A stretch of DNA of 62,750 bases from positions 1 through 62,750 of the forward strand of contig JANQJM010000076.1 of assembly GCA_028281635.1 (NCBI GenBank), given 5' to 3'. This document shows positions 17,646 through 26,698 of this stretch, piece after piece. The position numbers and the translations under genes are program-made. Within the stretch, counting starts at the first letter, position 1; the number at the start of each line of letters is the position of its first letter. Under the pieces are notes generated by a model. That model searched no databases. It worked only from the letters and a program-made list of their open reading frames with translations, and was not told the origin of the DNA. Source of the DNA: Pseudomonadales bacterium. GTDB taxonomy: Bacteria > Pseudomonadota > Gammaproteobacteria > Pseudomonadales > Pseudohongiellaceae.

Positions 17646-18242
17646 CTAGGGAGCGGAATGGCTGCCCGGATTTGAATCCAAAGAAGAAAGATAGCTGTAA
17701 ATCGTATTAGCATCTTCATCCACACAGCTACCACTTTCAGTAAAGATGAAGTCAGCAGAAACCTCCTGAATAGAAGGTGCCTTGGCGATAGTGGCTTTGA
17801 ATGTTTCGATTGCCATCGGTGGCAGTCCCAGGTCTCGATAAAAATCGATCAGGATCAGCATCTCCTCATCGCTGAGTTGCTGCGCCAGTATCAGTGCTAT
17901 GCCGTCTTCAAAGTTTTCCCATGCGTACACTCGCTGGTAGCAACTTCTGATGCTGGACAACACATGCTGTGGAAGCCTGACATCCGCTTCCATGTTTACG
18001 ATACTGGTGTAGGAGCGAATGATATTGCTGGTTTGATGAGATGTGCGCGCTGCGAAATGTTCTGCTGTGCCGCTGACACGCAGAAGACGTTTGGCGTAAC
18101 GCAGCGAATTGTCGGATTCTGCGTGCAGCGCTGATCCACCAAAGTTCAGGAGCAGCGCCAGCACTGACAATCCAACAGCGAAATTCTTTCTAGTTCTGAT
18201 TCTCGCTGACAATTTCGAACACCACAGTAACGGATGTCGCAT
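17646..18242 (-). CDS. DUF2059-like exported protein
   Basis: This 198-residue protein has an internal hydrophobic stretch at residues 23-40 (VGLSVLALLLNFGGSALHA), which looks like a signal peptide or anchor after a basic N-tail. The segment LSDEEMLILIDFYRDLGLPPMAIETFKATI matches the DUF2059 helical pattern (a Lxx-E-hxxhxxFYxx-hG-type motif). Function unknown, likely periplasmic. Its start overlaps the 3' end of the SIMPL gene by 53 bases, so it is probably translated as the second gene of that unit. Starting further downstream at a GTG near residue 23 would shorten the overlap and cannot be excluded. Confidence 0.65.
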   Translation of the reverse strand: MRHPLLWCSKLSARIRTRKNFAVGLSVLALLLNFGGSALHAESDNSLRYAKRLLRVSGTAEHFAARTSHQTSNIIRSYTSIVNMEADVRLPQHVLSSIRSCYQRVYAWENFEDGIALILAQQLSDEEMLILIDFYRDLGLPPMAIETFKATIAKAPSIQEVSADFIFTESGSCVDEDANTIYSYLSSLDSNPGSHSAP

Positions 18243-18987
18243 ATTCTACTTCATCGAAACTGGGTGCAACACTGGCAGCGGTAGACCCCTGACTCGCTAA
18301 GCTGCTGTCTTGAAGAGCTTCAACCGCTATCGACTCGCTCATGGCTGCCATGGGCATCGCTCGTTGCATCTGGCGGATACCGCCGTAGAAAAAGTTTACA
18401 GCTCTAAGTTCCAATCTCAGATTGCTTTCATAGAAGGCCTTTTGTTCCATCACGTCTTGCAGTGCTAACTCTCTCACTTCCTGTTCGAATACTTCTTCCT
18501 CGCTGTGTTCAAATTCGATACGTTCGAATTCCACTTCCTCGCTCTCATCCGCTGCGGCAGCCAACAGCTGTAAGTGGGATTCATCGGACACATCAACATC
18601 CAGCCGTGCACTTACTTCAAACGAGGAAGGATTGCGGCCGAACAAACCGTACTGTGGTGAACTGGCAAATTTGGAATTGTTGATGTCTTCGTTGGCGATT
18701 CCCGCGGCCATAAATTGATCGATCAAACCCCTGCGTAATTCCTGATTCTGAGTCATTGCCGCGTTCAGTGAGCGTGCTTCAGTGGTGATCAGCAGACTGA
18801 CTTTCGCGACATCCTTGTAGGCAGTGAGTTCGGCATCCCCATTGATATTAACCGTATTGGGACGAGGGAACAGAAATCCTCTGAGTTCATCCGGGGTTCC
18901 AGAAAGTTGCGGTTGAGCGGAGGCAGAGTGAACCAAGCAAAGGCTGGAAGCAGTAAATACCAGCAATGCCTTAAGCTGTTTCGTCAT
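18190..18987 (-). CDS. SIMPL-domain (DUF541) periplasmic protein
   Basis: This 265-residue protein has a signal peptide (MTKQLKALLVFTASSLCLVHSASA) followed by a SIMPL/DUF541 domain. Recognisable features are the opening strand VNINGDAELTAYKDVAKVSLLITTEARSL, then LRRGLIDQFMAAGIANEDINNSKF and the FEVSARLDVDV strand. An acidic linker (ESEEVEFERIEFEHSEEEVFEQ) is prominent. This domain type occurs in E. coli YggE and related oxidative-stress-linked proteins of uncertain function. ATG 18987 has an AAGGAC ribosome site; the frame continues upstream to 19050 without family similarity. It is divergent from the MarR-type regulator gene, which is therefore a candidate controller. Confidence 0.85.
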   Translation of the reverse strand: MTKQLKALLVFTASSLCLVHSASAQPQLSGTPDELRGFLFPRPNTVNINGDAELTAYKDVAKVSLLITTEARSLNAAMTQNQELRRGLIDQFMAAGIANEDINNSKFASSPQYGLFGRNPSSFEVSARLDVDVSDESHLQLLAAAADESEEVEFERIEFEHSEEEVFEQEVRELALQDVMEQKAFYESNLRLELRAVNFFYGGIRQMQRAMPMAAMSESIAVEALQDSSLASQGSTAASVAPSFDEVEYATSVTVVFEIVSENQN

Positions 18988-19169
18988 GATGTTGTCCTTT
19001 GTGCGCCGGAGCGCCACAGATGTGTTTGGGAGCAAGGGATAACTTGCCATTACTATTCAAGACGCAGGTCGGGCGACGAAAGTTTGCCTCGGATTTAGCG
19101 GCTTTCCGATTGACTGCCCACTCTGCGAATGACAACATGCTGACATAAGACGATTGAATGGAGTAAGTA

Positions 19170-19607
19170 GTGCATTCGTCCAAACGTGTTCTTTTTCTGG
19201 ACCTGGTCCTGTCAATTTTTCGCCTCAACGGTTTACTCATCGCCGAAGGCGATGCCATGACCGAAAAACTCGGTCTCACCCATGCCCGATGGAAAGTTAT
19301 CGGTGCTATCGCGCTTTCAAGTTCTGGTTTGACCGTACCGGGTGTTGCCAGGGTCCTTGGTCAATCGCGACAAGCGGTACAACGCATTACCGATGTCATG
19401 GTTGCTGATGGATTATTGGTCTACGCAGCGAATCCCAAGCATAAGCGTTCAATGCTGGTGACACTTAGCGATAAAGGTAAAGACGTCTACAATGTTCTGC
19501 GAGAAGTTCAGGACCCCTGGGCCATCGAGTCCACCGAAGACATTCCCATCGAAGAGCTGGAGTCTGCTCTCCGACTCATTCACCGGTTGATCAAGAGATT
19601 TAATTAA
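19170..19607 (+). CDS. MarR-family transcriptional regulator
   Basis: This 145-residue winged-helix protein shows the MarR pattern: an N-terminal dimerisation helix (LFLDLVLSIFRLNGLLIAEGD), a helix-turn-helix in LTVPGVARVLGQSRQAVQRITDVMVADGLLVYA, and the wing strand ANPKHKRSMLVTLSDKGKDVY. It should bind DNA as a dimer and respond to a small ligand or oxidation. The GTG start at 19170 is set by a GGAG site 6 bases upstream. The gene is divergent from the SIMPL/DUF2059 pair and lies 16 bases before nnr; whether it regulates either is inference. Confidence 0.88.
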   Translation: MHSSKRVLFLDLVLSIFRLNGLLIAEGDAMTEKLGLTHARWKVIGAIALSSSGLTVPGVARVLGQSRQAVQRITDVMVADGLLVYAANPKHKRSMLVTLSDKGKDVYNVLREVQDPWAIESTEDIPIEELESALRLIHRLIKRFN

Positions 19608-19623
19608 GCACAGGGCAAAAACC

Positions 19624-21189
19624 ATGTCCTCGCCCCATAGCACAATACCTCGCGATCTGTACTTGGCAGCTCAAGTGCAGCAGTTAGATCGAATTGCCAT
19701 CGAACAGTTCGGGATTGAGGGCTTTACACTCATGCGCCGGGCTGGTTTGGTGTGTTTTCAGGCATTGATTGAGCAGTGGCCCGATACTCGACGAGTAATA
19801 GTTTTTGCAGGCGGCGGCAACAACGGGGGCGATGCCTATATCGTTGCCGGTTTAGCTCACGAACAGGGCCAGCAGGTGCAGGTGGTTTTCCTGAGTGACC
19901 CGCAAAACCTGAAAGGAGACGCCAGTCTGGCATGGCAATGGGCGGTGTCGCGCAACGTTCCAATGCTTTCGTTTGCCGCATTCGCTGACACCACGATGCC
20001 GGACAATCAACAGACTGTTATCGTCGATGGTCTGCTGGGCACAGGCCTGGATAGAGAAGTCGCAGGTGATTATCGAAGCGCCATCGATTTTATTAATAGT
20101 AACCAGACACCAGTGCTGGCCATCGATATTCCGTCTGGCTTGAACGCTGACACTGGCATGCCGATGGGCATGGCCGTCATAGCAGACGTCACCGCTTCCT
20201 TTATAGGGATGAAACAGGGTCTGCTGACGGGTGTTGCGGGTAATCATGTCGGTACCCTCTTGTTTAGTGACCTAGATGTGCCGCCGGAGGTGTATTCTCA
20301 CACCAGTGCGCCAAAGTCACCGACGACTCGGATCGACATCCTCAATGCCAGCAAACAGCTTGGGCCGCGCGCCACCGCCGCTCACAAAGGTGACTTTGGT
20401 CATGTGGTAGTCGTTGGTGGAGATTATGGCTTCGGCGGTGCTGCATTAATGGCTGCTGAGACAGCTTTGAGGTCCGGCGCCGGATTAGTAAGTGTCATCA
20501 CCCGTTCCCAACATCGCTCCGCCATGCTGGCACGTCGGCCGGAATTGATGGTCGCGGGCAGCGAGGATGAAACTCACGATAGCGCCGCGCTTCTGCAAAA
20601 AGCCAATGTGATTGTAGTTGGCCCCGGTCTGGGCAGAGGGGAATGGTCAAGGGCACAGCTCCAGGCCTGCCTGAGTGTTCAGCTTCACCATAACATTCCT
20701 CTTGTAATCGATGCGGATGGATTGAATCTCCTCGCTGAAAGAGATCAGGGTGAATCTAACGCAACCCAGATAAAAAGAGACAACTGGATACTTACGCCAC
20801 ATCCAGGTGAGGCTGCACGCTTGCTGCAATGTGAAAACAGCCAGGTTGCAGAAAATAGATTCGCGGCAGTGCGGAAACTGCAGGAGAAATGGGGTGGGCA
20901 GTGTTTGTTGAAAGGTCACGGCTCACTTGTTGCGAACAAAGGCGAAAGTGAAAGAGTGTATCTGTGCAGCGAAGGCAATCCTGGCATGGCTACCGGAGGT
21001 ATGGGCGATGTGCTGGCGGGATTGATCGGTGGTCTGATTGCGCAGCGCCTGGAGCCAGCCCGGGCTTTACGGGCGGCGGTCTGTATCCACGGTGAAGCCG
21101 CCGATCTTGCCGCTCAACCTGGTGAGCGGGGGTTAATCGCGACAGATCTGTTGCCGCACATTCGACAACTGGTCAATACCCAATACTGA
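19624..21189 (+). CDS. nnr: Bifunctional NAD(P)H-hydrate epimerase / ADP-dependent dehydratase
   Basis: This 521-residue cytosolic enzyme repairs damaged NAD(P)H hydrates. The N-terminal YjeF-N epimerase half (about 1-220) contains VFAGGGNNGGDAYIVAGLA and VDGLLGTGLDREV. The C-terminal half is the ribokinase-like dehydratase, with HKGDFGHVVVVGGDYGFGGAALMAAE, VVGPGLGRG, VIDADGLN, TPHPGEAARLL and GNPGMATGGMGDVLAGLIGGL. Both halves look complete. It precedes tsaE by 23 bases, the order commonly seen in gammaproteobacteria, so it is probably the head of an nnr-tsaE-amidase unit. Confidence 0.95.
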   Translation: MSSPHSTIPRDLYLAAQVQQLDRIAIEQFGIEGFTLMRRAGLVCFQALIEQWPDTRRVIVFAGGGNNGGDAYIVAGLAHEQGQQVQVVFLSDPQNLKGDASLAWQWAVSRNVPMLSFAAFADTTMPDNQQTVIVDGLLGTGLDREVAGDYRSAIDFINSNQTPVLAIDIPSGLNADTGMPMGMAVIADVTASFIGMKQGLLTGVAGNHVGTLLFSDLDVPPEVYSHTSAPKSPTTRIDILNASKQLGPRATAAHKGDFGHVVVVGGDYGFGGAALMAAETALRSGAGLVSVITRSQHRSAMLARRPELMVAGSEDETHDSAALLQKANVIVVGPGLGRGEWSRAQLQACLSVQLHHNIPLVIDADGLNLLAERDQGESNATQIKRDNWILTPHPGEAARLLQCENSQVAENRFAAVRKLQEKWGGQCLLKGHGSLVANKGESERVYLCSEGNPGMATGGMGDVLAGLIGGLIAQRLEPARALRAAVCIHGEAADLAAQPGERGLIATDLLPHIRQLVNTQY

Positions 21190-21212
21190 TCAGAATTATT
21201 GGGCGATCAAAG

Positions 21213-21752
21213 ATGACTGGTCAGTACTCTGAAGAACTGGACGACGAGCAAGCGACACTTGACTTTGGGGCGCGACTGGCTCGCACAACTTTCCTGGAAG
21301 CGAATCAAAAGCCAATTGAGCATGCTGGTTCTACTACCACCCCTGGTCATTCGTCACTGGGTGGTATTATTCATTTGCAGGGCGATCTGGGCGCGGGAAA
21401 AACTACCCTGACCCGAGGCATTCTCCGTGGTTTCGGATTCGAAGGTGCCGTTAAGAGTCCAACCTACACTCTGGTGGAACCTTATGAGTTTGAACTCTGT
21501 AACATCTATCATTTCGATCTCTATCGACTGGCCGATGCAGAAGAAGTCTCGTACCTGGGAGCAGAAGACTATTTTCAGGATGCTAATCTGTGCATCGTGG
21601 AATGGCCCGAGAAGGGCTTGGATTTCATACCTCCGGCGGATCTCAGTATTCAGTTGCAAGGCACTGGAACAGCGCGCCATTTGAGCTGTCAAACCAAGTC
21701 TGAAAAAGGCGAAACCATAGCCAAAAGATTGTGGGGATCGGGCCGAAGTTAA
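21213..21752 (+). CDS. tsaE: tRNA threonylcarbamoyladenosine biosynthesis ATPase TsaE
   Basis: This 179-residue ATPase is needed for t6A37 modification of ANN-reading tRNAs, working with TsaB and TsaD. The P-loop GDLGAGKTTLTRGILRGFG, then VKSPTYTLVEPYE, FDLYRLADAEEVSYLGAEDYF and CIVEWPEKG, are the standard TsaE landmarks. At 179 residues it is longer than the roughly 155 usual for the family. The extra part is a polar insertion before the P-loop (about residues 29-48, rich in Thr, Gly and Pro). It sits between nnr and the amidase gene as in related genomes. Confidence 0.93.
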   Translation: MTGQYSEELDDEQATLDFGARLARTTFLEANQKPIEHAGSTTTPGHSSLGGIIHLQGDLGAGKTTLTRGILRGFGFEGAVKSPTYTLVEPYEFELCNIYHFDLYRLADAEEVSYLGAEDYFQDANLCIVEWPEKGLDFIPPADLSIQLQGTGTARHLSCQTKSEKGETIAKRLWGSGRS

Positions 21753-21789
21753 TAGACAACCCAGAGAAGCACTCAAGGGCGCCGTAATA

Positions 21790-23307
21790 GTGTGTTTGAC
21801 CAAGATGTTTAGGTCTTTGTTAAAGAACGTCAGTTTAATCCCAGCTCTGACTCTATTCGTTCCATTTGTCTATGGCGCAGATGTCGAAGACCTGCGCATG
21901 TGGCGCGCGCCGGACCATACTCGCCTGGTTTTTGATCTTAGTGAGTCTGTCAGATACAACTTATTTACATTAGATAGTCCTGATCGGGTTGTTATCGATA
22001 TCGAAAATTCCACCACATCGAACCAGTTCAACGGTCTCGATTTCACTGGCAGTCCGATTGAGTCAATCCGAAGTGGCGCCAGAGAGGGGGACACGCTACG
22101 AATCGTGCTTGATCTCAATGCTGAAGTACGGCCTTCGAGTTTTAGTTTGGCTCCCAACAGTGAGTTCGGAAATCGTCTTGTAGTAGATTTGTACGACCTG
22201 GCGCCGGCACCAGGAAGCAGTTCACGAGTGCCGGTATCAGCGCCAGCTGTTTCAGATGAGAAGCGAGATATCGTAGTGGCAATATCAGCCGGCCATGGTG
22301 GCGAAGATCCAGGCGCTATTAGCTCCGATGGGCGCATCAAGGAAAAAAACATCACGCTCGCTATTTCCAAAGCTCTCTACAATCGCCTTTCAAGTGCGCC
22401 TGGATATTCACCGGTCATGATCAGAGAAGGAGATTATTACGTTGAGTTAAAGAAGCGACCGGAGATTGCACGGCAGCGGCGAGCCGATCTGTTTGTGGCA
22501 ATACACGCCGATTGGTATCGCAACTCGCGAGCACGAGGAGCCACTATCTACGCGTTATCAGGTGACAGGGCAGACCGCGAAAACTCTGCGCGTGTAGCGG
22601 AAAAGGAAAACAGTTCCGATTTGCTAGGCGGTGTTAGTGGCGATTTGACACTAGGTAACCTGGCAGATGATGTGGCTTTAACGCTGGTGTCTTTGCAAAT
22701 GGCATGGAGCATGGAGCAAAGCCTGATAGCCGGTACCAGAATTCTTGAAAGCCTCGACGGCATAACGCAAATTCGTCGCGATAAAGTTCAACAAGCTTCA
22801 CTGCAAGTGCTTAACTCACCGGATATCCCTTCTATTCTTATCGAAACCGGTTACCTGACTAATCCAGAGGAGGCGCGGCGCCTCAATACTTCCGGGTTCC
22901 AGGAGCGCATGGCTGGCGCCTTGGCCCAAGGCATCATGAACTATTTTTACGATGCGCCGCCGGAGGGCACACTGCTAGCCTGGCAGAAAGAGAACGGTAT
23001 CGTACCTGGCTCATACGCAGTGAAACGCGGTGATAGCCTGTCCGTTATTGCGCAACGATTTGGCGTCTCCACGAGCGACTTGAAAACAGTCAATCAATTG
23101 AACACTGACACCATCCATATCGGTCAGGTGCTTACTATTCCGGGCGGTGAAACACTCGCAGTTTCCGAACATACTATTCGCCGAGGCGAGACCCTATCAG
23201 AGATTGCGCAGCTTTATCGTGTTAGCGTTGCGAGTATTCGCGAAGCCAACGATTTGTCCAACGACCGTATCCTGGTCGGACAGGTGCTTAAAATCCCTAC
23301 ACTTTAG
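21790..23307 (+). CDS. amiC: N-acetylmuramoyl-L-alanine amidase with AMIN and two LysM domains
   Basis: This 505-residue periplasmic Zn enzyme cleaves the bond between muramic acid and the stem peptide during cell separation. Order: signal peptide (to about 30), AMIN targeting domain (about 30-140, starting VEDLRMWRAPDHTRLVFDL), amidase_3 domain (about 155-380) with SAGHGGEDPGA, RIKEKNIT, LFVAIHADW and the catalytic SILIETGYLTN, then two LysM repeats (YAVKRGDSLSVIAQRFGV and HTIRRGETLSEIAQLYRV) that bind glycan. The LysM pair is the AmiB-like layout of Pseudomonas, so amiB would be an equal name. The GTG at 21790 has an AAGGG site; an ATG at 21805 is the alternative start. Confidence 0.92.
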   Translation: MCLTKMFRSLLKNVSLIPALTLFVPFVYGADVEDLRMWRAPDHTRLVFDLSESVRYNLFTLDSPDRVVIDIENSTTSNQFNGLDFTGSPIESIRSGAREGDTLRIVLDLNAEVRPSSFSLAPNSEFGNRLVVDLYDLAPAPGSSSRVPVSAPAVSDEKRDIVVAISAGHGGEDPGAISSDGRIKEKNITLAISKALYNRLSSAPGYSPVMIREGDYYVELKKRPEIARQRRADLFVAIHADWYRNSRARGATIYALSGDRADRENSARVAEKENSSDLLGGVSGDLTLGNLADDVALTLVSLQMAWSMEQSLIAGTRILESLDGITQIRRDKVQQASLQVLNSPDIPSILIETGYLTNPEEARRLNTSGFQERMAGALAQGIMNYFYDAPPEGTLLAWQKENGIVPGSYAVKRGDSLSVIAQRFGVSTSDLKTVNQLNTDTIHIGQVLTIPGGETLAVSEHTIRRGETLSEIAQLYRVSVASIREANDLSNDRILVGQVLKIPTL

Positions 23308-23370
23308 TCTGTAACAGACTGGAGTGTCTGTTGGTCCATTTCTCCATAAATCTAGCCTCGTCATAAGTAG

Positions 23371-23379
23371 TGCTACAAT
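23371..23379 (+). promoter_or_regulatory. Extended -10 promoter element upstream of mutL
   Basis: TGCTACAAT matches the extended -10 form (TG, one base, TACAAT). No good -35 is present, as is usual for this class. Transcription would start near 23387, about 24 bases before the mutL ATG at 23411. Confidence 0.4.
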
Positions 23380-23410
23380 GCTTGCTTTGCTACCCATCGC
23401 CAAGCCCACC

Positions 23411-25249
23411 ATGCACCGCATCAATCTTCTCAACCAAAGACTCGCAAACCAGATCGCTGCGGGAGAGGTGGTTGAGCGCCCGGCATCGGTAATCAAGGAA
23501 CTGATGGAGAACAGTCTGGATGCCGGAGCAACTCAATTGACTATTGACGTCGAGCAGGGTGGAAGCAAGCTGATGCGGGTGCGCGACAATGGCAGTGGTA
23601 TTCTGAAAGCCGACATGGAGTTGGCACTCAGCCGCCATGCCACCAGCAAGATTAGTGAATTGCAGGATCTGGAAGCCATTGGCAGCTTGGGTTTTCGTGG
23701 TGAAGCACTGGCTAGTATCAGTTCTGTTTCCCGACTACGCATGCAATCTAAGGCTCAGGACGAAACAGACTCCGCTGGTTGGCAGATTCAGGCTGAAGGT
23801 CAGGACATGGCGACTCGACTGGAGCCAAGCGCTCACCCTAAGGGCACAACTGTGGAAGTGCGAGATCTGTTTTTCAACACACCGGCACGTAAGAAGTTTC
23901 TGAAAACCGAGAAGACTGAGTTCACTCGAATCGACGAAGTAGTGAAACGTTTGGCGCTAAGTCGATTCGGTGTCGAACTTAATCTCAATCACAATCAACG
24001 TGTTGTGCACAAAATGCTGGCAGCCAAAACTGAACATGAAAAACAGCGGCGTGTTGGTTTGGTTTGCGGTCCTGCCTTCGTTGAGAATTCAGTTACTGTC
24101 GATGTTGAGCGAGCAGGCCTTCGCTTATGGGGGTGGGTAAGTTTGCCAACATTCTCACGCAGTCAAGCGGATCTTCAGTACTTCTATGTCAATGGCCGCA
24201 TTATTCGCGACAAGTTAGTGGCCCACGCCATCAAGCAGGCATATCGCGACGTACTCTTTCATGGCAGGCATCCGGCCTATGTCTTATATCTGGAACTGGA
24301 TCCGGCAACCGTAGACGTTAATGTGCACCCAACCAAGCACGAAGTCAGATTTCGTGACAGCCGTCTGGTTCATGATTTCCTGTTTAGTGCTCTGCATAAG
24401 GCCCTGGCGGAGGTGAGTCCCGCTGATCAACTTCCCGACCAACAAGCAGTGGTTGGTTTGGAGCAGTCAACGAGCAATGGATTTGTGGAAATCGAAGCGC
24501 AAAGTTCTCTGGGTCTGCGTGATGCGCCGGCGAGCTATCAAGCTGTTGATCGTGGTGCAGTATACGGTGATGGTCGTTCGGTAAACCCGCAACAAGTGCG
24601 AGCGCAGTTGGCGGGGCTCTCTCAACTCTCGCAACTATCAGAAACACAACAAGAAGACACTGAAGTACCACCGCTGGGTTATGCTATAGCTCAGTTGCAT
24701 GGCATTTACATCCTGGCACAGAACAAAGAAGGTCTGATCATCGTCGACATGCATGCGGCACACGAACGCATCACTTATGAACGAATGAAGCTTGCAGCGC
24801 AGCAAGAAGAAATCAAGATGCAGCCCTTATTGGTTCCTGTATCCATTGCTGTGAGTCAGGCCGAAGCGGACTGCGCAGAGCAGCAAACACAGGCCCTGCA
24901 TGATTTGGGTATGGCCATCGAACGGGTTGCTGAAGAGTCTATAGTGGTGAGACAGGTACCCAGCTTGCTTAAAGACTCCAACGTGGAACAGTTGGTGCGT
25001 GATGTGTTGTCGGATCTTCTCGAATACGGAAGCAGCGAACGCATTCAATCCCATCAGGACGAGTTGCTCTCAACCATGGCCTGTCATGGTTCGGTCAGGG
25101 CGAATCGCCATCTCACCATCCCCGAGATGAATGCACTGCTGCGCGACATGGAAGCCACTGAACGCAGTGGCCAATGCAATCACGGCCGCCCAACCTTCAT
25201 CTATCAGAGTCTGGACGAACTGGACAAACTGTTCCTGCGCGGACAATAA
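23411..25249 (+). CDS. mutL: DNA mismatch repair protein MutL
   Basis: This 612-residue protein is the ATP-driven coordinator of mismatch repair. The GHKL ATPase part shows [31 protein letters not shown] and [10 protein letters not shown]. The C-terminal dimerisation domain carries [12 protein letters not shown], which fits the D-x-H-A-x2-E-x4-E endonuclease metal motif, with supporting ACHGSVRA and CNHGRP elements. The protein should therefore nick DNA itself, unlike E. coli MutL, which needs MutH. ATG 23411 is chosen because homologues begin with the [20 protein letters not shown] segment; the frame also offers an ATG at 23378, which overlaps the -10 element. Confidence 0.95.
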   Translation: MHRINLLNQRLANQIAAGEVVERPASVIKELMENSLDAGATQLTIDVEQGGSKLMRVRDNGSGILKADMELALSRHATSKISELQDLEAIGSLGFRGEALASISSVSRLRMQSKAQDETDSAGWQIQAEGQDMATRLEPSAHPKGTTVEVRDLFFNTPARKKFLKTEKTEFTRIDEVVKRLALSRFGVELNLNHNQRVVHKMLAAKTEHEKQRRVGLVCGPAFVENSVTVDVERAGLRLWGWVSLPTFSRSQADLQYFYVNGRIIRDKLVAHAIKQAYRDVLFHGRHPAYVLYLELDPATVDVNVHPTKHEVRFRDSRLVHDFLFSALHKALAEVSPADQLPDQQAVVGLEQSTSNGFVEIEAQSSLGLRDAPASYQAVDRGAVYGDGRSVNPQQVRAQLAGLSQLSQLSETQQEDTEVPPLGYAIAQLHGIYILAQNKEGLIIVDMHAAHERITYERMKLAAQQEEIKMQPLLVPVSIAVSQAEADCAEQQTQALHDLGMAIERVAEESIVVRQVPSLLKDSNVEQLVRDVLSDLLEYGSSERIQSHQDELLSTMACHGSVRANRHLTIPEMNALLRDMEATERSGQCNHGRPTFIYQSLDELDKLFLRGQ

Positions 25250-25252
25250 ACC

Positions 25253-26215
25253 GTGCCGAATTCGGAGAAGAAACCCATAGCAATTTGCCTAATGGGACCC
25301 ACCGCCTCCGGCAAAACCGACCTCGCCCTCCGCCTCGCCGATTTAAAGGACACCCATTTAATTAACGTGGATTCAGCCCAGGTTTACCGCGGTATGGACA
25401 TCGGTTCCGGTAAATTAAGCCCGGACTTGCTGCAGCAATATCCCCATGCCCTGATCGATATCCGGGATCCGTCTCAACCCTACTCAGCGAGCGAATTCCG
25501 CAGCGACGCACTTAACGAGCTAAGAAGTATTGCTGGCTCAGGAAAGATTCCAGTCCTCGTCGGCGGCACCATGCTCTACTACAAAGCGCTCCGCGACGGC
25601 CTGGCAGACATGCCCACTGCGGACTCTGAAGTGAGAGCGGAAATTGAGAACATGGCCGCCGAGTCCGGTTGGGAGGCGGTGCATCGGAAGCTTGCGCAAG
25701 TCGATCCCGAATCCGCCGCACGCATTCATCCTAACGACCCACAACGCCTGCAACGGGCGCTAGAGGTGTTCCTGCTTACTGGCAAATCACTATCGGAATA
25801 CCACCGGCAGGAAAGGCTGGCGGCGACAGACCCGGAGAATGATCTACCCTGTGAGTTAGCCTGGTTTGCAATCCAGCCGGCAGACCGGGCCGTATTACAT
25901 GAGAGGATTGGTCGACGCTTTCATCAGATGTTGGCTGACGGTTTTGTTGATGAAGTGCAGAATTTGTTCGATCGCGGAGATCTGGCAGACTCGCTTCCAT
26001 CAATAAAATCAGTAGGTTACAGGCAGGTTTGGCAATATCTGGCTGGTGAATTGGACTATGACGGTATGGTGGAAAGGAGTATCATTGCCACCCGGCAACT
26101 CGCCAAGCGTCAACTGACCTGGTTGCGCAGCTGGCCTGACTTACAGCCACTTGACGAGTCCCCGACCAATTCCATCGAGCGCATCTTGAATTACGTGGAT
26201 TCCAACTCAATATAG
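25253..26215 (+). CDS. miaA: tRNA dimethylallyltransferase MiaA
   Basis: This 320-residue enzyme adds the dimethylallyl group to A37 of tRNAs reading UNN codons. Visible motifs are the P-loop [11 protein letters not shown] (14-24), [40 protein letters not shown] and the tRNA-binding region with [15 protein letters not shown] and [14 protein letters not shown]. The GTG start lies 3 bases after the mutL stop. Oddly, 25345-25361 within the gene (residues 32-37, KDTHLI) is an exact 17-base copy of the palindrome arm that flanks the transposase at 33.1-34.7 kb. Confidence 0.95.
   Translation: MPNSEKKPIAICLMGPTASGKTDLALRLADLKDTHLINVDSAQVYRGMDIGSGKLSPDLLQQYPHALIDIRDPSQPYSASEFRSDALNELRSIAGSGKIPVLVGGTMLYYKALRDGLADMPTADSEVRAEIENMAAESGWEAVHRKLAQVDPESAARIHPNDPQRLQRALEVFLLTGKSLSEYHRQERLAATDPENDLPCELAWFAIQPADRAVLHERIGRRFHQMLADGFVDEVQNLFDRGDLADSLPSIKSVGYRQVWQYLAGELDYDGMVERSIIATRQLAKRQLTWLRSWPDLQPLDESPTNSIERILNYVDSNSI
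25345..25361 (+). repeat. Copy of the REP-like repeat arm inside miaA
   Basis: AAAGGACACCCATTTAA here is identical to 34620-34636 and shares 14-15 bases with 33149-33165 and 33182-33195. It is read in frame as part of MiaA in a variable loop and has no inverted partner next to it. Confidence 0.7.
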
Positions 26216-26415
26216 ACCTTATCTCAGCGTGGAGCGGGAAGATTTTGGTGTGTTGAGGGTTTTTTAAGAGAGTTTCTCGAACTTTATTGGGCATACCCCA
26301 GTCACATTAGAGTACTAACGCGATTTTGCTCGTTTACAGCAGCGGGCGTTCCTTGAAATGGCGGGCTTTCGGGTCGCTGGATTCAAGATATCTTAGAAAG
26401 TTAAGGAGAAAAACA

Positions 26416-26685
26416 ATGTCCAAAGGACATACGCTACAAGACCCCTTCCTGAATGTGCTACGGAAAGAGCGCATTCCGGTGTCAATTTATCTGGTAAGCG
26501 GAATTAAACTGCAGGGACAGATCGAATCCTTTGACCAGTTTGTCATTTTGCTGAAGAACGCTGTAAGCCAGATGGTGTATAAGCATGCCATCTCCACTGT
26601 GGTACCGGCACGCATGGTGAAAGTTCCCATGCAAGGTCAAAGCGATGCCGGCGAAGATGGAGGCGGCGAACCAGGGAATTCCTGA
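26416..26685 (+). CDS. hfq: RNA chaperone Hfq
   Basis: This 89-residue hexameric Sm-like protein pairs small RNAs with mRNAs. The Sm1 block begins [40 protein letters not shown], and Sm2 contains the [12 protein letters not shown] motif that lines the proximal RNA-binding face. The C-terminal tail is short and Gly/Glu-rich. The ATG at 26416 is set by the AAGGAG site at 26403. It sits between miaA and hflX, the classic order. The 200-base gap before it may hold its own promoter. Confidence 0.97.
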   Translation: MSKGHTLQDPFLNVLRKERIPVSIYLVSGIKLQGQIESFDQFVILLKNAVSQMVYKHAISTVVPARMVKVPMQGQSDAGEDGGGEPGNS

Positions 26686-26698
26686 TTCGAGGTTTTGA

